Assembly (NCBI GenBank): GCA_019321725.1
Contig: CM033115.1
Coordinates: 8,566,673 to 8,630,672 of the forward strand
DNA from: Paulownia fortunei
Taxonomy: Eukaryota > Streptophyta > Magnoliopsida > Lamiales > Paulowniaceae
DNA length: 64,000 nucleotides
Direction of reading: 5' to 3'
The notes below the pieces were generated by a model, which made no database searches, was not told where the DNA came from, and worked only from the letters and a program-made list of their open reading frames with translations. How positions within the stretch are numbered: the first letter of the stretch is position 1; the number at the start of each line of letters is the position of its first letter. Position numbers and translations under genes: made by a program. This document shows, in pieces, positions 1 through 12,200 of this stretch.

Positions 1-1370
1 TAGTTTTACGCGCTTCATGACGTTAATGATTTTGGAACCCTTAAGTATATTCAATCACTCCAAAATTTTCACCACACTTATATAACATATAAAAAGAGAC
101 AACCAGGTCATATCCTTTCCAAAACTAATGGATTTAGCTTCCTTAATTCAGTCTCATTCGCAGCACACCAAAGCAGATTTTGCTACTTTGGCAGTTTGAG
201 TGTTTCTACAATATTATTCTCTATTTCAATTTCTAATCAATGAAAATTCATTCCAATACTCTTAACTCATATATAGACATGTAAAGGGTAATAAATATAA
301 ATTTTATTCAACATACCATACACTTTTGAAGCCTAAAATACAAGAAAATAGTAAGGTGACAGTTTTTGCCACTAGTATTTCCTATTAAGTGTTTGTCATC
401 AAAAACCTTTTCTTTGTGCACCAAAGTCTAACTAAAAACTTCCTAACACTTTTATAAGAGATATTTAAAGTTTATTAAATAATAAAACCATTCAGAATAA
501 TCTAAAAACCAAAGGCAAAACCATAAATAAATGTTACCTATACAGATTTTGAGGTTAAACTTGATGGTAATCACTTCTCCTTTGCTTTTCTTGCTTTTAT
601 TTCAACTTGGAATCAATTTGGAGCAATTGTATACCTTAAGGTATGTGTTTGGAAGATGAAAATGGCTGAAATGAGAGTTTGGTCATGGCTTAAGGGTGAA
701 TGGTTTGAGGTGTTAGCTTGAGATGTTAGCTTAAGCTTATTAAGAAAGCATGAGGTGGCAAAGCTTGAGGTGGCATGTAATGGTATAATCTGATTTTTTC
801 CTTATCTTTCAGGCCTAATCTTGTGTGTCTCACATATTCTTATTTGGTTTCAACTATCTTAGTCACCCTTCATTCCCATAGGTAATTCCTATGTCCATTC
901 ATTCGATCTCCAAACCAATTGACATTTGATTCTTAAATGATTGTCTAGTTTGCATTTCTAAAATCATATGCACATATGGACCTTGTATTATTAGACTTAA
1001 ATCACATTATATCATGTCCAATATCCTAAGTATGTTAATCCTTGGATGTATACTTTTAAAATACCTCGATCTAATTAAATCAAATCATATAAACTTACTA
1101 GTAACACCTTTAACACTTTCAAAATTATAACATATAATCTATGAATATCCAATATATCAACCAATCTATTCTTTTTCTTATTTAAATATAGAATTTTTTA
1201 ATTAGGTTATAAGATCTCAACCACTAATATCATGTGATAGCATTAGAGGTCTAACGATTAAGAATGCTACATAAGATGCCATGTAAATGTTAATACAAAT
1301 TAGCATATAAGTAGCATGTAATGAATGAATCACATTGGTCAAGTGAGTGGTGTGAGGATTGGGTATTACA
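1..1370 (-). repeat. LTR of gypsy family A, minus strand, cut by the window edge
   Basis: Read on the minus strand, this begins at 1370 with the family A LTR start (TGTAATACCCAATCC) and follows the first half of the LTR. It aligns by eye with 14216-15591 over its whole length. The next bases inward (1371 on) are copia leader rather than A-type pol, so 1370 is the outer edge of a 5' or solo LTR inserted into a minus-strand copia fragment. No coding sequence is expected; the open frames here are short and chance. Confidence 0.85.
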
Positions 1371-2689
1371 CTTCTTCCCATATATCCTAAGTTTATGAGC
1401 CTATATGGTACTAAGTGTCAAACAAGACCTATTAAACATCTATGTAGACGGAGCATTAAAATGTTCCACGACTGATGGCCAATGTAGAGATGAGTCCATC
1501 CTATGGGCATCACCATGCTTAGTAAAGATCACAACTTTCCATTATAGATTCATTCCATAACTCATGACCAATGACAAAGTAAGGTAGCATCATCAAGTCA
1601 ACTACTTTTGGCGGTAGACATGAATTATTGGGTCCAACCCAATTTTATCTATATTTACTTGAAATCAAAATTTAAAAATTTCTTCAAGTGGAATTAATTA
1701 TTTTAACTAAGACCTCATCAATTTAATTCTTAGTTTATTTAGTTTGTTTGCATTCAATTGATGACAAGCATATTATTTGAACACATTAAACAAACCCTGA
1801 GCATGCATCTAATACATACAAAATCTGGATAATCATGTGCCATTCCTATGCGATCTATTTGAGCTAAAAATGAATTTAGGTCAATATAAGGGTAACAAAA
1901 TGAAACTAAAAACTAATTTCTATTACATGAATATATCACATACATTCATGGGCCTTCTCTTAATTCTTCGTCTTGGTCTTTCTTCTTGTCCATGAAAAAT
2001 AAAAAGAAAAATGTCATCCTATTCTACTATCATTTCAAAAATGTAATGAAAACACAGGAGATTCACTTGTTCTACCAAACAAGTGACAGATCTTTTATTG
2101 GCCACTCATCAACCTCCATATATATCAATGCAATATCCAACGTACCCATTTTGTGGTTGTCAAGCAACCAAAATATACATCAAAATGGAACACGGCATGC
2201 ACAAGGCTACCATGATGCCTCATGTCAAGGACTAATCGTGTACTACCATAACATGAAAATTCTAATTTCAATAAATAACATGTCCAATTAAGAATTTCCA
2301 ATGGCCTATTTAGTGTATTTGTTCTCTATTAAGCACCTGCATACATGTATTAGCATCATTACACCAATGTCCATGGAGCAAGACATCCTCTTTATGCGAG
2401 CATACACTATATGCGTGAGTCTATTAGGCTATTCGATGTCCCATCTCAAAAAGCCCTCAGCTCAAAACTAATTTAAGACCAAACCTATAGAGGCATATTC
2501 TATAATTATCATCAAATGCATGACCTTGCTCCATAGCTAGGTTTGGTCTAAGGGCTTTATCTACTTACTATATGTAATTAAAGATAAAGAAACTTACCTA
2601 TTTAATTAGTATGATTTGAAAAATAATTTTTACAAATACAAGTATAAAACTTACCCAATCTAATTAGCGTACTGGACACTACTCTAACA
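1371..2689 (-). mobile_element. Ty1/copia fragment: LTR head plus leader, internally deleted
   Basis: On the minus strand, 2689 down to about 2045 matches roughly the first 660 bases of the copia LTR at 34063, beginning at its TGTTAGAG end. About 2040 down to 1371 matches the untranslated leader of the same family (about 36890-37590), including the stretch around TATGTATTAGATGCATG. The remaining LTR, primer-binding site and GC-rich leader block are missing, so an internal deletion joined LTR head to leader. Its LTR tip lies inside Athila-like reverse transcriptase sequence (2690 on), which shows it inserted there. Divergence from the complete copia copy is high, so this is an old copy. Confidence 0.8.
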
Positions 2690-2691
2690 TA

Positions 2692-3770
2692 TTTTCATTT
2701 AGGAGAATATCATTTGGTTTATGCAATGCGCCCACTACTTTCCAAATATGCATGATGGTTATTTTTCATGACATGGTAGAAAAATTTCTTAAAATTTTCA
2801 TGGATAATTTTTTGGTGTTTGAGTCTTTTTTTTATGCATACTTAGCAAATCTTGACTTGGTGTTGGCTAATGTGAAGAGGCAAATCTTGTTTTGAATTGG
2901 GAGTGGTGCAACTTCAAGGTGCAAGAGAGAATAGTACTTTGCCACAAAATCTCTCACAAGGGGATAGAGGTGGATAGGGCCAAGGTGGATGTAATTGAGA
3001 AATTACCTCCGCCAACATCGATGAAAGAAGTAAGGATCTTTCAAGGACATACAGGTTCTATCGCTGATTCATTAAGGATTTTTCTCAAATTGCTAAACCT
3101 CTTTCAAATCTTTTGGTTAAAGATGCCCTATTTCATTTTAATGATAATTGTTTGCAAGCATTAAAGATATTGGAGGAGAAGCTAATCACTTCACCTATTA
3201 CGGTGGCACCCGATTACAACTTAGCCATTGAACTTATGTGTGATGTAAGTGATATAGCTATTGGGGCGGTGCTTGGGCAAAGAAAGAACAAGGTGTTTTA
3301 AACTATTTAGTATGCTAGTCATACTTTGACTAAAGTACAACAAAATTAACTGAAAAAAAACTTCTAGTGGTAGTATTTCATACCTTGTTTTAGCACAGGT
3401 GATTGTTTACACGGACCACTTCGTACATAACTATCTTCTTGCAAAGAAAGATACAAAACTTAGGTTGATTATATGGATTCTTTTTTTGCAAGAATTCTAC
3501 CTTGAAATTGTAGAAAATAAATGTGTGAAGAATGTTGTGGCAGATAACTTGTATAGGATAGAGAGTCCTAATATTAAGATGTGGATATTCCCATTGTTGA
3601 AACATTTTCGGATAAACATATGTATACCTTCGCAACACCTCATTGGTTTGCACAATTTGCAACTATATTGTAGCAGGAGCCCTTCCCCAGATCTTTCTTT
3701 TTTTAAAAATAAAATGTTATTATCCAATATCAAACAATATGTGTGGGGGGAGCCAATTTTATTTAAATTT
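2692..3770 (+). pseudogene. Broken Athila-like reverse transcriptase and RNase H
   Basis: This is a remnant of pol, which in life copies element RNA to DNA. Pieces in different frames read FSFRRISFGLCNAPTTFQ, then FMDNFLVF where the family has an FMDD-type catalytic pair, so the second aspartate is now asparagine. HKISHKGIEVDRAKVDVIEK follows, then the connection region and the start of RNase H (ELMCDVSDIAIGAVLGQRKN). Stops and frameshifts occur near 2895, 3050-3110, 3300 and 3400. A second RNase H piece (YTDHFVHNYLLAKK, then VADNLYRIESP) lies at 3400-3590. No functional product is possible. Confidence 0.8.
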
Positions 3771-3779
3771 TATGCCAAT

Positions 3780-4875
3780 AATATTGTGCAATGATGTGTG
3801 CCTAAAGAAGTGATGCAATCTATTTTTCACCATTGTCATGACCGGGAGGTATGTGGTCACTTTGGTCCTACAAAAATAGCAGCAAAAGTATGCCAATCCA
3901 ATTTTTATTACCCTACTTTATTTAAAGATGCATACTCTTATGTTCCTTCATGTGAAAGGTGCAAAAGAACCGATAATATTTCTAGGAAACATGAAATGGC
4001 TTTCAAAAACATTCTTGAATGTGAATTATTTGATGTTTGGGGTATTAATTTTATGGGGCCATTTCCTAGTTCTTGCTCTAATAGATACATACTTATTGCG
4101 GTTGAAAATATGTGTAAAGGTGGAAGGATTGAGAATTAATGATGCACGGGTTGTTGTGAAGTTTTTGAAAAAATATATTTCACTAGATTTTGGCACCCCT
4201 AAGGCTATTATTAATGATGGGGGTACACATTTTTTCAACAAATAATTTGAAAATCTTTTGAGCAAATATGGTATCACTCACAAAATTGCTATCCCTTATC
4301 ACCCCCAAATAAGTGGATAAGTAGAAGTGTCTAATAGGGAACTCAAATGCATTTTGGAAAAAATTGTGAGCTCAAGGAAAGATTAGGCATTGCGCCTTGA
4401 AGATGTTTTATGGGCATATAGGTTACATACAAAACTCCTATTGGCATGTTGCCTTATAGCTTGGTTTTTGGTAAAGCAAGTCATCTCCCTATTAGGCGAC
4501 AAAATTTCTTAACTTTGAAATAAAATCTGCAGGGTAAAATAGGTTGCTCCAATTAAATGAGATGGGAGAATTTTGGCACCCAACATATTAAAATGCCAAG
4601 TTATACAAGGATTAATGATGTCATTATCAAGAGAGAATTTGCTGAGGGGGGCATCGTGTTGTTATACTATTCAAGGATGCGACTCTTTCAGGCTAAGTTG
4701 AAGTTTAAATAGTTCGGGCCTTTAAAGTAACTAAAGTCTTTCCTCCTAGAGTCGTTGAGGTGATCACTCCATCGAACAATACCTTCAAGGTCAATGGGCA
4801 AAGATTGAAACACTACGTAGAAAGTGGCGTTGATCGACACTTGTCCTCCATTTCTTTCGCCAACTCCTAATAAAG
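3780..4875 (+). pseudogene. Broken Athila-like integrase
   Basis: The zinc-binding region is recognisable (HHCHDREVCGHFGPTKIAAK, later CERCKR), followed by the catalytic core with DVWGINFMGPFP and a shifted frame ending in FGTPKAIINDGGTHFFNK (second acidic site). A further piece carries the NREL region near 4335. The C-terminal piece at about 4668-4869 reads GPFKVTKVFPPRVVEV and then VNGQRLKHYVESG, typical of Athila-type integrase tails. Several stops and at least three frame changes make it a pseudogene. It continues the pol piece just upstream. Confidence 0.75.
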
Positions 4876-5730
4876 GCTCTACAGTCATACTATATACTCT
4901 AGATTAGAACTCTTTCTATCCCTTACTTTAGTTGCTTTGCTTTTGTTTTGTTTTCATTTTTGTTGTTTCCACCTATTTTATTTGATTTGCTCTCTTCTAT
5001 TTTGCAGTTATTCATCTTCTTGGTGGTTTGTAGATCCTCATTGGACTTAAAAGGATGCTTACTCGTGGATACATATCTATTTTAGAGAAAGTAATTTTTT
5101 TCCCTTATGTTTTTTCTTGCTTTAAACATGGAGGACAATGTTTGGTTTACGTTTGGGGGGATTTATGTTTTTTGTGAAAATTAAGCCTAATTTTTTTATT
5201 TTTGTTGAAGAATTGTGTGTGATTCACATATTTTGTGTGATGAAAGTCCCAAAGCAAGCATGTTTTTGTTGACAAAATTGAGTAGGTTCATGTTTGAGAG
5301 TAAATTATTTATCATGATGACTAATAACCTAACACATTAAGATAGCTTAAACAATCCATAGATAAACTTACCAATTAATCCATTTTATTTTCAATTCACA
5401 TTTAATGGATATATAACTACTTTTTAGCTTATATAAGAAGATAAAAGCCTCATGCAAATTGATATATTCTTTCCACCATAAGTGTAACATAATTCAGCAA
5501 GCTCACGTTACACCAGATATTTTTTCTAGAGTTCGTTTTATGCCTGACCTCTATTTTTTATTTTTTATTTTTTAAAATAAGTGATGTTTGATAATGTATT
5601 GCATGATCTCTAGTTGTATATTAAAGAAATTCAGAAACCAACACAAATAGGACCTAGAGTTCAATACTGCCTCTACCAATAAACAGCCTGTTTAAACATT
5701 ATATCTTCATAAGGTACATTATAGGAAAAA

Positions 5731-5748
5731 CACACACACACACACACA
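5731..5748. repeat. (CA)9 microsatellite
   Basis: Nine uninterrupted CA units follow a short A run. It is an ordinary dinucleotide repeat. Confidence 0.95.
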
Positions 5749-6049
5749 TAAAGAGATTCTCACAAATTGGCACCCAATAAGACCATAAATCTTGAGTTGA
5801 AAGTGTAAATCATCATAACCACGAAATCTTGATGAAGATCTTAACTTCAAGTCCCATAAAACTTTTGAACAGGGAAATAAAAGCCGAATTATGGAAGTGA
5901 AAAGGAAAAATTAAAAACTTTCATAATTATCATTGAACTATTATCTTTATGCATAATTATTACAATAAAAACATATCCGCATATCAATTAGAATGCGAGA
6001 CACACAACACATAGACAAAACATTATGTTCATAGAAATAGAGAACGTAC

Positions 6050-6108
6050 CATTTTGGAAATTGGGGTTTTGGGAAGAGTTCTGATGCTAATGAGCAATGC
6101 AGAAACAT
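6050..6108 (-). other. Possible first coding exon of a decayed host gene
   Basis: On the minus strand an ATG at 6108 opens MFLHCSLASELFPKPQFPK and reaches a good splice-donor match (ATG, then GTACGTTC) with the exon ending at 6050. Just upstream on that strand lie TTAGGGTTT (a telo-box, common in plant 5' leaders) and leader-like sequence. The peptide is not one I recognise. No convincing following exon is visible at 5331-6040, although AAACAG acceptor-like sites exist. Chance is a serious alternative. Confidence 0.2.
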
Positions 6109-6659
6109 TCCAAACCCTAATATCTTTCCGAACTCAAATATCAGCCATAGGGAGTTAAATTTTTACACTTTACCTCCTCGTACTATTGATTTTGCATCAA
6201 ACACCCTCTTCTACTAATGAAACCTTCAAATACCACTCTAAACCAACAAAAGTTATATTGATGAATCAAAATACCCTTGAGTTAAATAAAATATTAAATT
6301 CACTTTGCCTCTCTATTATAAATTTTATAGTACTCTGCCCCATCTATAATTAAATGTCAATCAATTTGATACCAAATTTTATCTAACACAATTTTTATTA
6401 AAAAAGTAATCTTTAATTAAATCTACAATAAATAAATAGCAATATATAACTTTAATACTATATAGAAGACACATTAAATTTTAAAAAACTATGTCACATA
6501 AATTTTTATTACTATTATTTATAATATATAGTTTTAATAAGTAAGTATTAATATTAAATTCAAATAAAATGATATTACTTAATGGAGTATATAATTCTAT
6601 TATGTAAGGTGCGCATCGTAACTCAAATATATTAATGAATCTAATTTTATTATGTAGTT

Positions 6660-7580
6660 AATTAGTATAGAGGCATGCGAGGCGTGCTTATATGATATTT
6701 TGGGGATACCATGAGTGTTACTTCTTGGAGGATCACAGGAGTTGATAGGAGGCGTGCCTCTGGTGGTCACGAGAGGGTGGACCACTTGACTGTGCTCTTA
6801 TTGACTCCGCCAGTGGGAAGACTTCTGGAGGATCACAGGGGAAGACAGGGGGTGGACCTCTGGTGATCCCAAGAGATGGCCATTGGACTGAGTTAATTTG
6901 TTTATGGTAGTATGCTTATTGATATTGTTCAGAGCTTTATCCAATGCATAGTAGGTGGGTCAAGGGCCCAATAAATGAAGTGATTTTTAATAAAAACTCG
7001 TTGATTTATGAATACTCAATTTAACATATTTATAGTATCATATCTTAGAGTTGAGTTGTATGAGATTTTATATCATACTCTTGTCATGCATGATTTTTAC
7101 TTATAGAGTGTTAGCTCATGTAGTTTATGTATTGTAGGTGAATATGATGAGACTTGAGACCTCTGGTTTACTAGTTGGCAATGGAGCTCCTACAGGCTTT
7201 CAATGATCAATGTATATGGATGACAACCTGTTGAGCTATTTTGTGGGCTGTATTTTTTATTTTACAGTTATTGTATTATATCTGTATTTTTTATTTTACA
7301 GTTATTGTATTATATTAGTGACTTTATCCTGTATATCACTTTTAAAACTCCTTTATGATAAAGAGTTTAGGTTTGTGATGGTTGTGATAGACTTGGTTAA
7401 TGTTTAATAACTACCTATATATACACAGTGTTACAGGATATGAAAACACTTTACTTTTATCAATATTTTGTTGAATTGAGTAAAAAAAAAAAGTTCTACA
7501 CATGCATACGTGCACAAATTATGTTGTACAGGTTGTTTATATATATATATTTATACATATTATTGGGAGGTTGTGATAAA
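6660..7580 (+). repeat. A1 5' LTR, 3' third only
   Basis: From AGGCATGCGAGGC onward it matches the last ~900 bases of the A LTR (compare 17300-18173). It includes the internal imperfect tandem repeat at about 6720-6895 and ends at a decayed GGAGGTTGTGATAAA before the primer site. The left boundary is a truncation; the sequence before it is unrelated AT-rich DNA. The short open frames here lie inside LTR and are not genes. Confidence 0.8.
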
Positions 7581-7583
7581 GAG

Positions 7584-7595
7584 TAGTATCATAGC
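7584..7595 (+). other. A1 primer-binding site (initiator tRNA-Met type, decayed)
   Basis: TAGTATCATAGC differs at two positions from TGGTATCAGAGC, the complement of the initiator tRNA-Met 3' end, which A2 keeps intact. It lies a few bases inside the LTR edge, as expected for minus-strand primer sites. Confidence 0.75.
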
Positions 7596-7745
7596 CCAAT
7601 TCTTAATTCTGTAGACTGTCCATGTACATTATCTTAGAACTTGTGGAGCACAGCCATGCCAGTAAGTTTTATTTTATGTTATATTTCATTATATATTTCA
7701 TGAATTATATTGGCCATTTGTTATAAATAAAATGGTATTGCAGTC

Positions 7746-8850
7746 ATGGTGAGAACAAAGGGTGAAAGTAGTAGTGGAGCCAGAACCCCAGGAGAGCAGA
7801 CACCTATTCTGAATAATGCTCGTGATGTTATCATCAATCGACTTACATAGCTTGTTGAACGACAATCAGAACAAATTCAACAACTTATCCAGCAAAGGGA
7901 TATGGGTGGACAACTAAGGGCTGAAATGCTTCAACCACAACCCCGAGTAGAATAGGTGGAGATAGTTGGGGAAAGATTCAGAAAACTAAACCCACCGGTG
8001 TTTGAGGATGCACTAGATCCTACAATTGCTGAGGATTTGTTGAGAACTCTTGAAAATATGTTTCACTACAGTAGAGTTTCAGAAGAAGAGAAAGTGATGT
8101 GTGCATCCTTTATACTTCGAGGCAATGCTGGACATTGGTGGGATACAATGAGAAGTATCGAAGACATCACTGTCATGACTTGGGATATATTCAAAGATTT
8201 GTTTTGAAATAAATACTTCACATCTCCAGTTCGTGCAATGAAGATGAATGAATTTATACAGCTACGACAAGGAACTATGAAAGTTGGAGAATACAATTAT
8301 AAGTTTGAATAGCTATCCAGATTTGCCACACATATGGTCAATACTGATGCATTGAAAGTTGAAAGGTTTCTTGAAGGCTTGAGACTAGAGCAATATAGAG
8401 AAGTGAATATGGCAGGAATCTAAGGAGTGACATACTCACAAGTTGCTGAGAGAGCTTTAGTGGCAGAACAAGCTGAACTTAGAATTTCTCGTGCTCAGGA
8501 GATTCGACGCTAATTTAAGCAAGGACAGGGGCAACGATGGGTTTGAAATAAAAAGAAGAGACCATTTCAAATGCAGAATCAAACATCTAAATTCCAACAT
8601 GGACAAGGGCAACGACAGTAGGATCAGAGTAAGCATACAAAGATTGATCAAGGCAAAGCACCGATGTCGCAACCTGCTTGTCCTAAATGTGGTGGTCACC
8701 ACAGTAGAGTCTACCCGACAGAGACTAGAACCTGCTTTGTGTGTGGAAAGGTTGGACATATTGCCAGAGCATGTCTAGATAATCTAAATCTGATAGGACA
8801 AACAAAAGTACCAACTAGAGTCTTTACATTACTAGATTAGATGTTGAGGC
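7746..8850 (+). pseudogene. A1 gag, broken
   Basis: Gag would form the particle shell that packages element RNA. An ATG at 7746 opens MVRTKGESSSGARTPGEQTP. The capsid region includes VEIVGERFRKLNPPVFEDA and GHWWDTMRSIE, and the nucleocapsid zinc knuckle CFVCGKVGHIARAC (CX2CX4HX4C) is intact at 8733-8774. In-frame stops occur near 7845, 7950, 8205, 8310 and 8420, and the frame changes near 8510-8720. The start was chosen because A2 carries the same leader and N-terminus. Confidence 0.85.
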
Positions 8851-8859
8851 GAACCTATT

Positions 8860-9200
8860 AGTAGTAATAGGTAAATTCTCTATCTTTAGTACCCCAGCAT
8901 TTGTGTTGTTTGATTCTGGAGCTACATACTTATTTATATCCACTGAGTATGTGAAGAGGTTGGGTAAAGTACCTAATATTGTTGAGGTCAGTTACAATGT
9001 GATAATCCCTTCTGGAGATTTAAAACAAACTAACCATGTTTTAAGAGATTGTGTTATTCCCATTGAAAATAGAGAACTCTATGCTGATTTAATTGTATTG
9101 GCCAAGAATGACTATGATATGATTTTGGGTATGGATTAGTTGTCAAAATATCAGGCTACAAAAGATTATCTGAAAAGACAGTAACTTTTCAACCTCCTGG
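8860..9200 (+). pseudogene. A1 aspartic protease domain
   Basis: This domain would cut the Gag-Pol polyprotein. LFDSGATYLFISTEYVKRLG carries the catalytic D-S-G triplet (codon for D at 8912), followed by the hydrophobic region DLIVLAKNDYDMILGMD. A stop replaces the usual tryptophan after GMD at 9137-9139. The catalytic motif survives, but the domain is isolated between stops. Confidence 0.8.
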
Positions 9201-9359
9201 TGAGGAACCGTTGATCTTTATTGGAATCGTACAAAGTTTCAAATTCCCAATTATATCAGTATTAAGAGCACAAAGATTATTAGATGGTGGTTGTGAAGAA
9301 TATTTGGCGAGTGTTATGAGCATTGAAAAACAACACCATCCTATCCTCAATGAAGTTCC

Positions 9360-10920
9360 AGTTGTTTGAGAATATCCAGAAGTATTTCCTAATGATCTTT
9401 CGGGATTACCACCAAACTATGAGATAAAGTTTGTCATTGAACTAAATCCAGGAACACATCCAATATCTAAAGCTCCATACCGAATGGCACCAGCTGAGTT
9501 GAAAGAATTGAAGATCAAATACAGGAATTATTAGATAAAGATTTTATCAGACCTAGCTTTTCACTATAAGTGCACCAGTTCTATTTGTGCATAAGAAGGA
9601 TGGTACAATACGACTGTATATATACCGTTGAGATTTAAATAATGTTACAATCAAGAATAAATATCCTCTACCTAGAATAGAAGACTTATTTGATCAGCTC
9701 CAAGGTGCATCTATATTTTCAAAAATTGATCTGTGATCTAGATACCATCAACTGAAAATAAAAGAGGATGATGTCACCAAGACAGCATTTAACATGAGAT
9801 ATGGACATTATGAATTTTTTATGATGCCATTTGGGTTGACAAATGCTCCAGTAACTTTTATGGATTTGATGAATCGGGTATTTAAAATTTTCTTTGGTAG
9901 ATTTGTTATTGTGTTTCTTGATGATATCCTAATTTACTCTAACACAAAAGAAGGGCATAGTGAAAATCTAAGAATGGTTTTAGAGGTTCTGAAAGAGAAA
10001 CTACTATATGCTAAATTTAAAAAATGTGAATTTTGAATTGATCGAATGGTATTTCTGGGACATATAATATCAGAGCAAGAATATTTGTAGATGCAAGTAA
10101 AGTAGAAGATATTAATAGTTGGTTACAACCTACTAATCCTTCAGAAGTACGAAGTTTTCTGGGTTTTACTGGATATTATCGTAAATTTGTGGAAGGATTC
10201 TCCAAGATAGCTTCTCCTTTGACACAATTAACCAGAAAATATGTGACATTTAAATGGACGGATGCTTGTGAGAAAAGTTTTCAGGAATTGAAGAAGAGGT
10301 TAACTTCACCTCCTATTCTTTCTATTCCATCAGGTACTGGAGGCTTTGTGGTTTACAGTAATGCTTCAAAAAATAGATTGGGATGTGTATTGATGTAAAA
10401 TGGTAAAGTAGTTTCATATGCATCCAGACAGCTTAAAGAGTATGAGAAGAATTATCCCACACATGATTTAGAGCTTGCTGCAGTGGTGTTTGCACTTAAG
10501 ATATGGAGATATTATTTATATGGTGAACGATGTGAGATATATACTGATCACAAGAGCTTAAAATATTTTTTCACCCAAAAAGAGTTAAATATGCGACAAC
10601 GAAGATGGTTGGAGTTAGTGAAAGGTTATGATTGTGTTATCAACTATCATCTTGGTAAAGCTAATATTGTGGCTGATGCATTGAGCAGGAAATCAACACA
10701 AAATACTACAGTTTTAGCTTTGACTCAGAAACTAAAGTTAATTGAACTACAGAAAATGGATGTAGAAATTGTACAACACGCATCAGTAGAGGCCAAATTT
10801 GTAGCTTTGACACTCCAACCGACTTTGATTGATAGAATTCAACAGGGACAACAAGTTGATGAATATGTTACTAAAATGATGAAAGATATGGCTTCAAAAA
10901 AGTTTTTTGATTTTTAGATA
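9360..10920 (+). pseudogene. A1 reverse transcriptase and RNase H, broken
   Basis: RT begins in decayed form near 9480 ([14 protein letters not shown] region). The clean piece 9794-10036 reads [17 protein letters not shown] and keeps the catalytic FLDD (9914-9925). RNase H follows: the first acidic site reads VVYSNASKN, where the family has D, so the catalytic Asp is now Asn. [16 protein letters not shown] and VADALSRK keep the other three acidic residues. The frame is broken near 9530-9790, 10036 and 10398. Confidence 0.85.
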
Positions 10921-12195
10921 TCAGAGAATGGTATCTTGTGGTTCTGAAAAAGGTTATATGTGTCTAATGTAGACAATATTCGAGAATATATTTTGGCAGA
11001 GACATATTCAACACCATATTCAGTACATCCATGAGCTACTAAAATGTATAGAGATTTGATAACGCATTACTGGTGGCCAGGTATGAAAAGAGATGTTGCT
11101 CAATTTGTAGAATAATGTTTGATATGTCAACAAATAAAGGTAGAACATCAAAGACTAGCAGGAACCTTGTAACCTTTATTTATTCTAAAATAGAAATATG
11201 AAAGAATTATAATGGATTTCATGTCGGGATTACCTAAAATAATTAAAGGTTGCGATGCTATTTGGGTTATCATTGATAGGCTAACTAAATATGCTCACTT
11301 TCTTCCAATATGTTCCACTTATTCCATAAACTGTTATGCACAGATATATATACAGGAAGTGGTCAGACTTCATGGGGTACCATTATCTATTATTTCTGAT
11401 AGAGATTCAAGGTTTTGTCTATGTTCTGTAAGAGTTTATACAAGGCATTAGGAACACAATTATCTTTCAGCACTGCATATCATCATTAGACTGATGGACA
11501 ATCAAAGCAAACAATACAAAAATTAGAAGATATGCTTAGAGCTTGTGTATTAGATTTTCATAGTCAATGGAGTAAATTTTTACCTTTAGTGGAATTCTCT
11601 TATAATAACAGCTATCAATCCACTATTGGAATGGCCCCCTATGAAGCATTATATGGTAGAAAATGTAGATCTCCAGTTTATTAGGATAAAGTTGGTGAAA
11701 AGAAGCTTTTGGGCCTAAATATGATTCGACAAATGACAGAAGCTGTGGCATAAATTCATCAACGATTGCAAACTGCCCAGAGCCGACAGAAAAGTTATGC
11801 TGATCAAAGAAGAAGAATGTTAGAATTTGTAGTAGGAGATCAGGTATTTCTGAAGGTATCTCCAATGCAGGGGATGTTGCTTACAAACTCGACCTACCTG
11901 GATTAATTTCTCAAGTGCACAATGTATTTCATGTATCCACGTTGAGGAAATATATTTCTAATCCATCTCAAATTCTGAAGAATGAACCTATAGAGCTAAA
12001 AAAAGATTTGAGTTATGAAGAAAGACCTGTAGAGATTCTTTTATGAGAAGTAAAACAACTTAGAAATAAAATAATTCTATTGGTTAAAGGATTATGGAGA
12101 AATCAATCAACAGAAGAAGCTACTTAGGAAAAGGAAAATGATATGAAAGTTAAGTATCTAGAACTCCTTCGGAAAGTAAATTTCGAGGACAAAAT
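10921..12195 (+). pseudogene. A1 integrase with chromodomain-like end, broken
   Basis: The zinc region is visible (TKMYRDLITHYWWPG, then CLICQQIK), followed by MDFMSGLPK with the first catalytic Asp and ISDRDSRF with the second. Compared with A2, about 85 bases are missing near 11868: FLKVSPMQG runs directly into the segment after the GPF motif, so the GPY/F module is gone. The end (NVFHVSTLRKY, SYEERPVEIL, EEATW) is a chromodomain-like tail, thought in this lineage to steer insertion to marked chromatin. Many stops are present. Confidence 0.8.
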
Positions 12196-12200
12196 TTTGA

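Larger units (their letters stand above)
2690..5330 (+). mobile_element. Athila-like Ty3/gypsy element, pol and 3' internal region
   Basis: The order is reverse transcriptase, RNase H, integrase, then a non-coding T-rich tail containing the GGAGGACAATGTTTGG and TTTGGGGGGA landmarks. The tail matches 58490-58740 by eye. The protein style (PFGLCNAP, HKISHKGIEVDRAK) fits the non-chromodomain Athila/Tat branch of Ty3/gypsy. The 5' half (gag, protease, LTR) is absent, cut where the copia fragment abuts. Where the tail ends near 5330 is approximate. Confidence 0.8.
5331..6659. other. Stretch without recognised transposon sequence
   Basis: No similarity to any other repeat in the window was found by eye. 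It holds a (CA)9 microsatellite, a telo-box (AAACCCTAA, 6112-6120) and a possible minus-strand first exon at 6050-6108. From about 6300 to 6659 it is very AT-rich with no structure I can name. It may be old host DNA, perhaps the relic of a gene start, trapped between the Athila-like element and A1. It could equally be a transposon too decayed to recognise. Confidence 0.4.

Noticed and set aside
1986..2291. A 101-codon open frame on the plus strand
   Set aside because: It is antisense to a decayed copia LTR and leader and has no recognisable protein similarity.
2690..5330. Endogenous pararetrovirus or retrovirus
   Set aside because: The pol order RT-RNase H-integrase, long non-coding tail and matching Athila-type landmarks identify a plant Ty3/gypsy retrotransposon; no movement, coat or envelope gene is visible.
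5731..5748. CA microsatellite as an unusual element
   Set aside because: It is a short ordinary dinucleotide repeat without special context.
7210..7407. A 65-codon hydrophobic open frame
   Set aside because: It lies in the A1 5' LTR; the hydrophobic run comes from a short duplicated TATTTTTTATTTTACAG word, and other LTR copies do not keep it.
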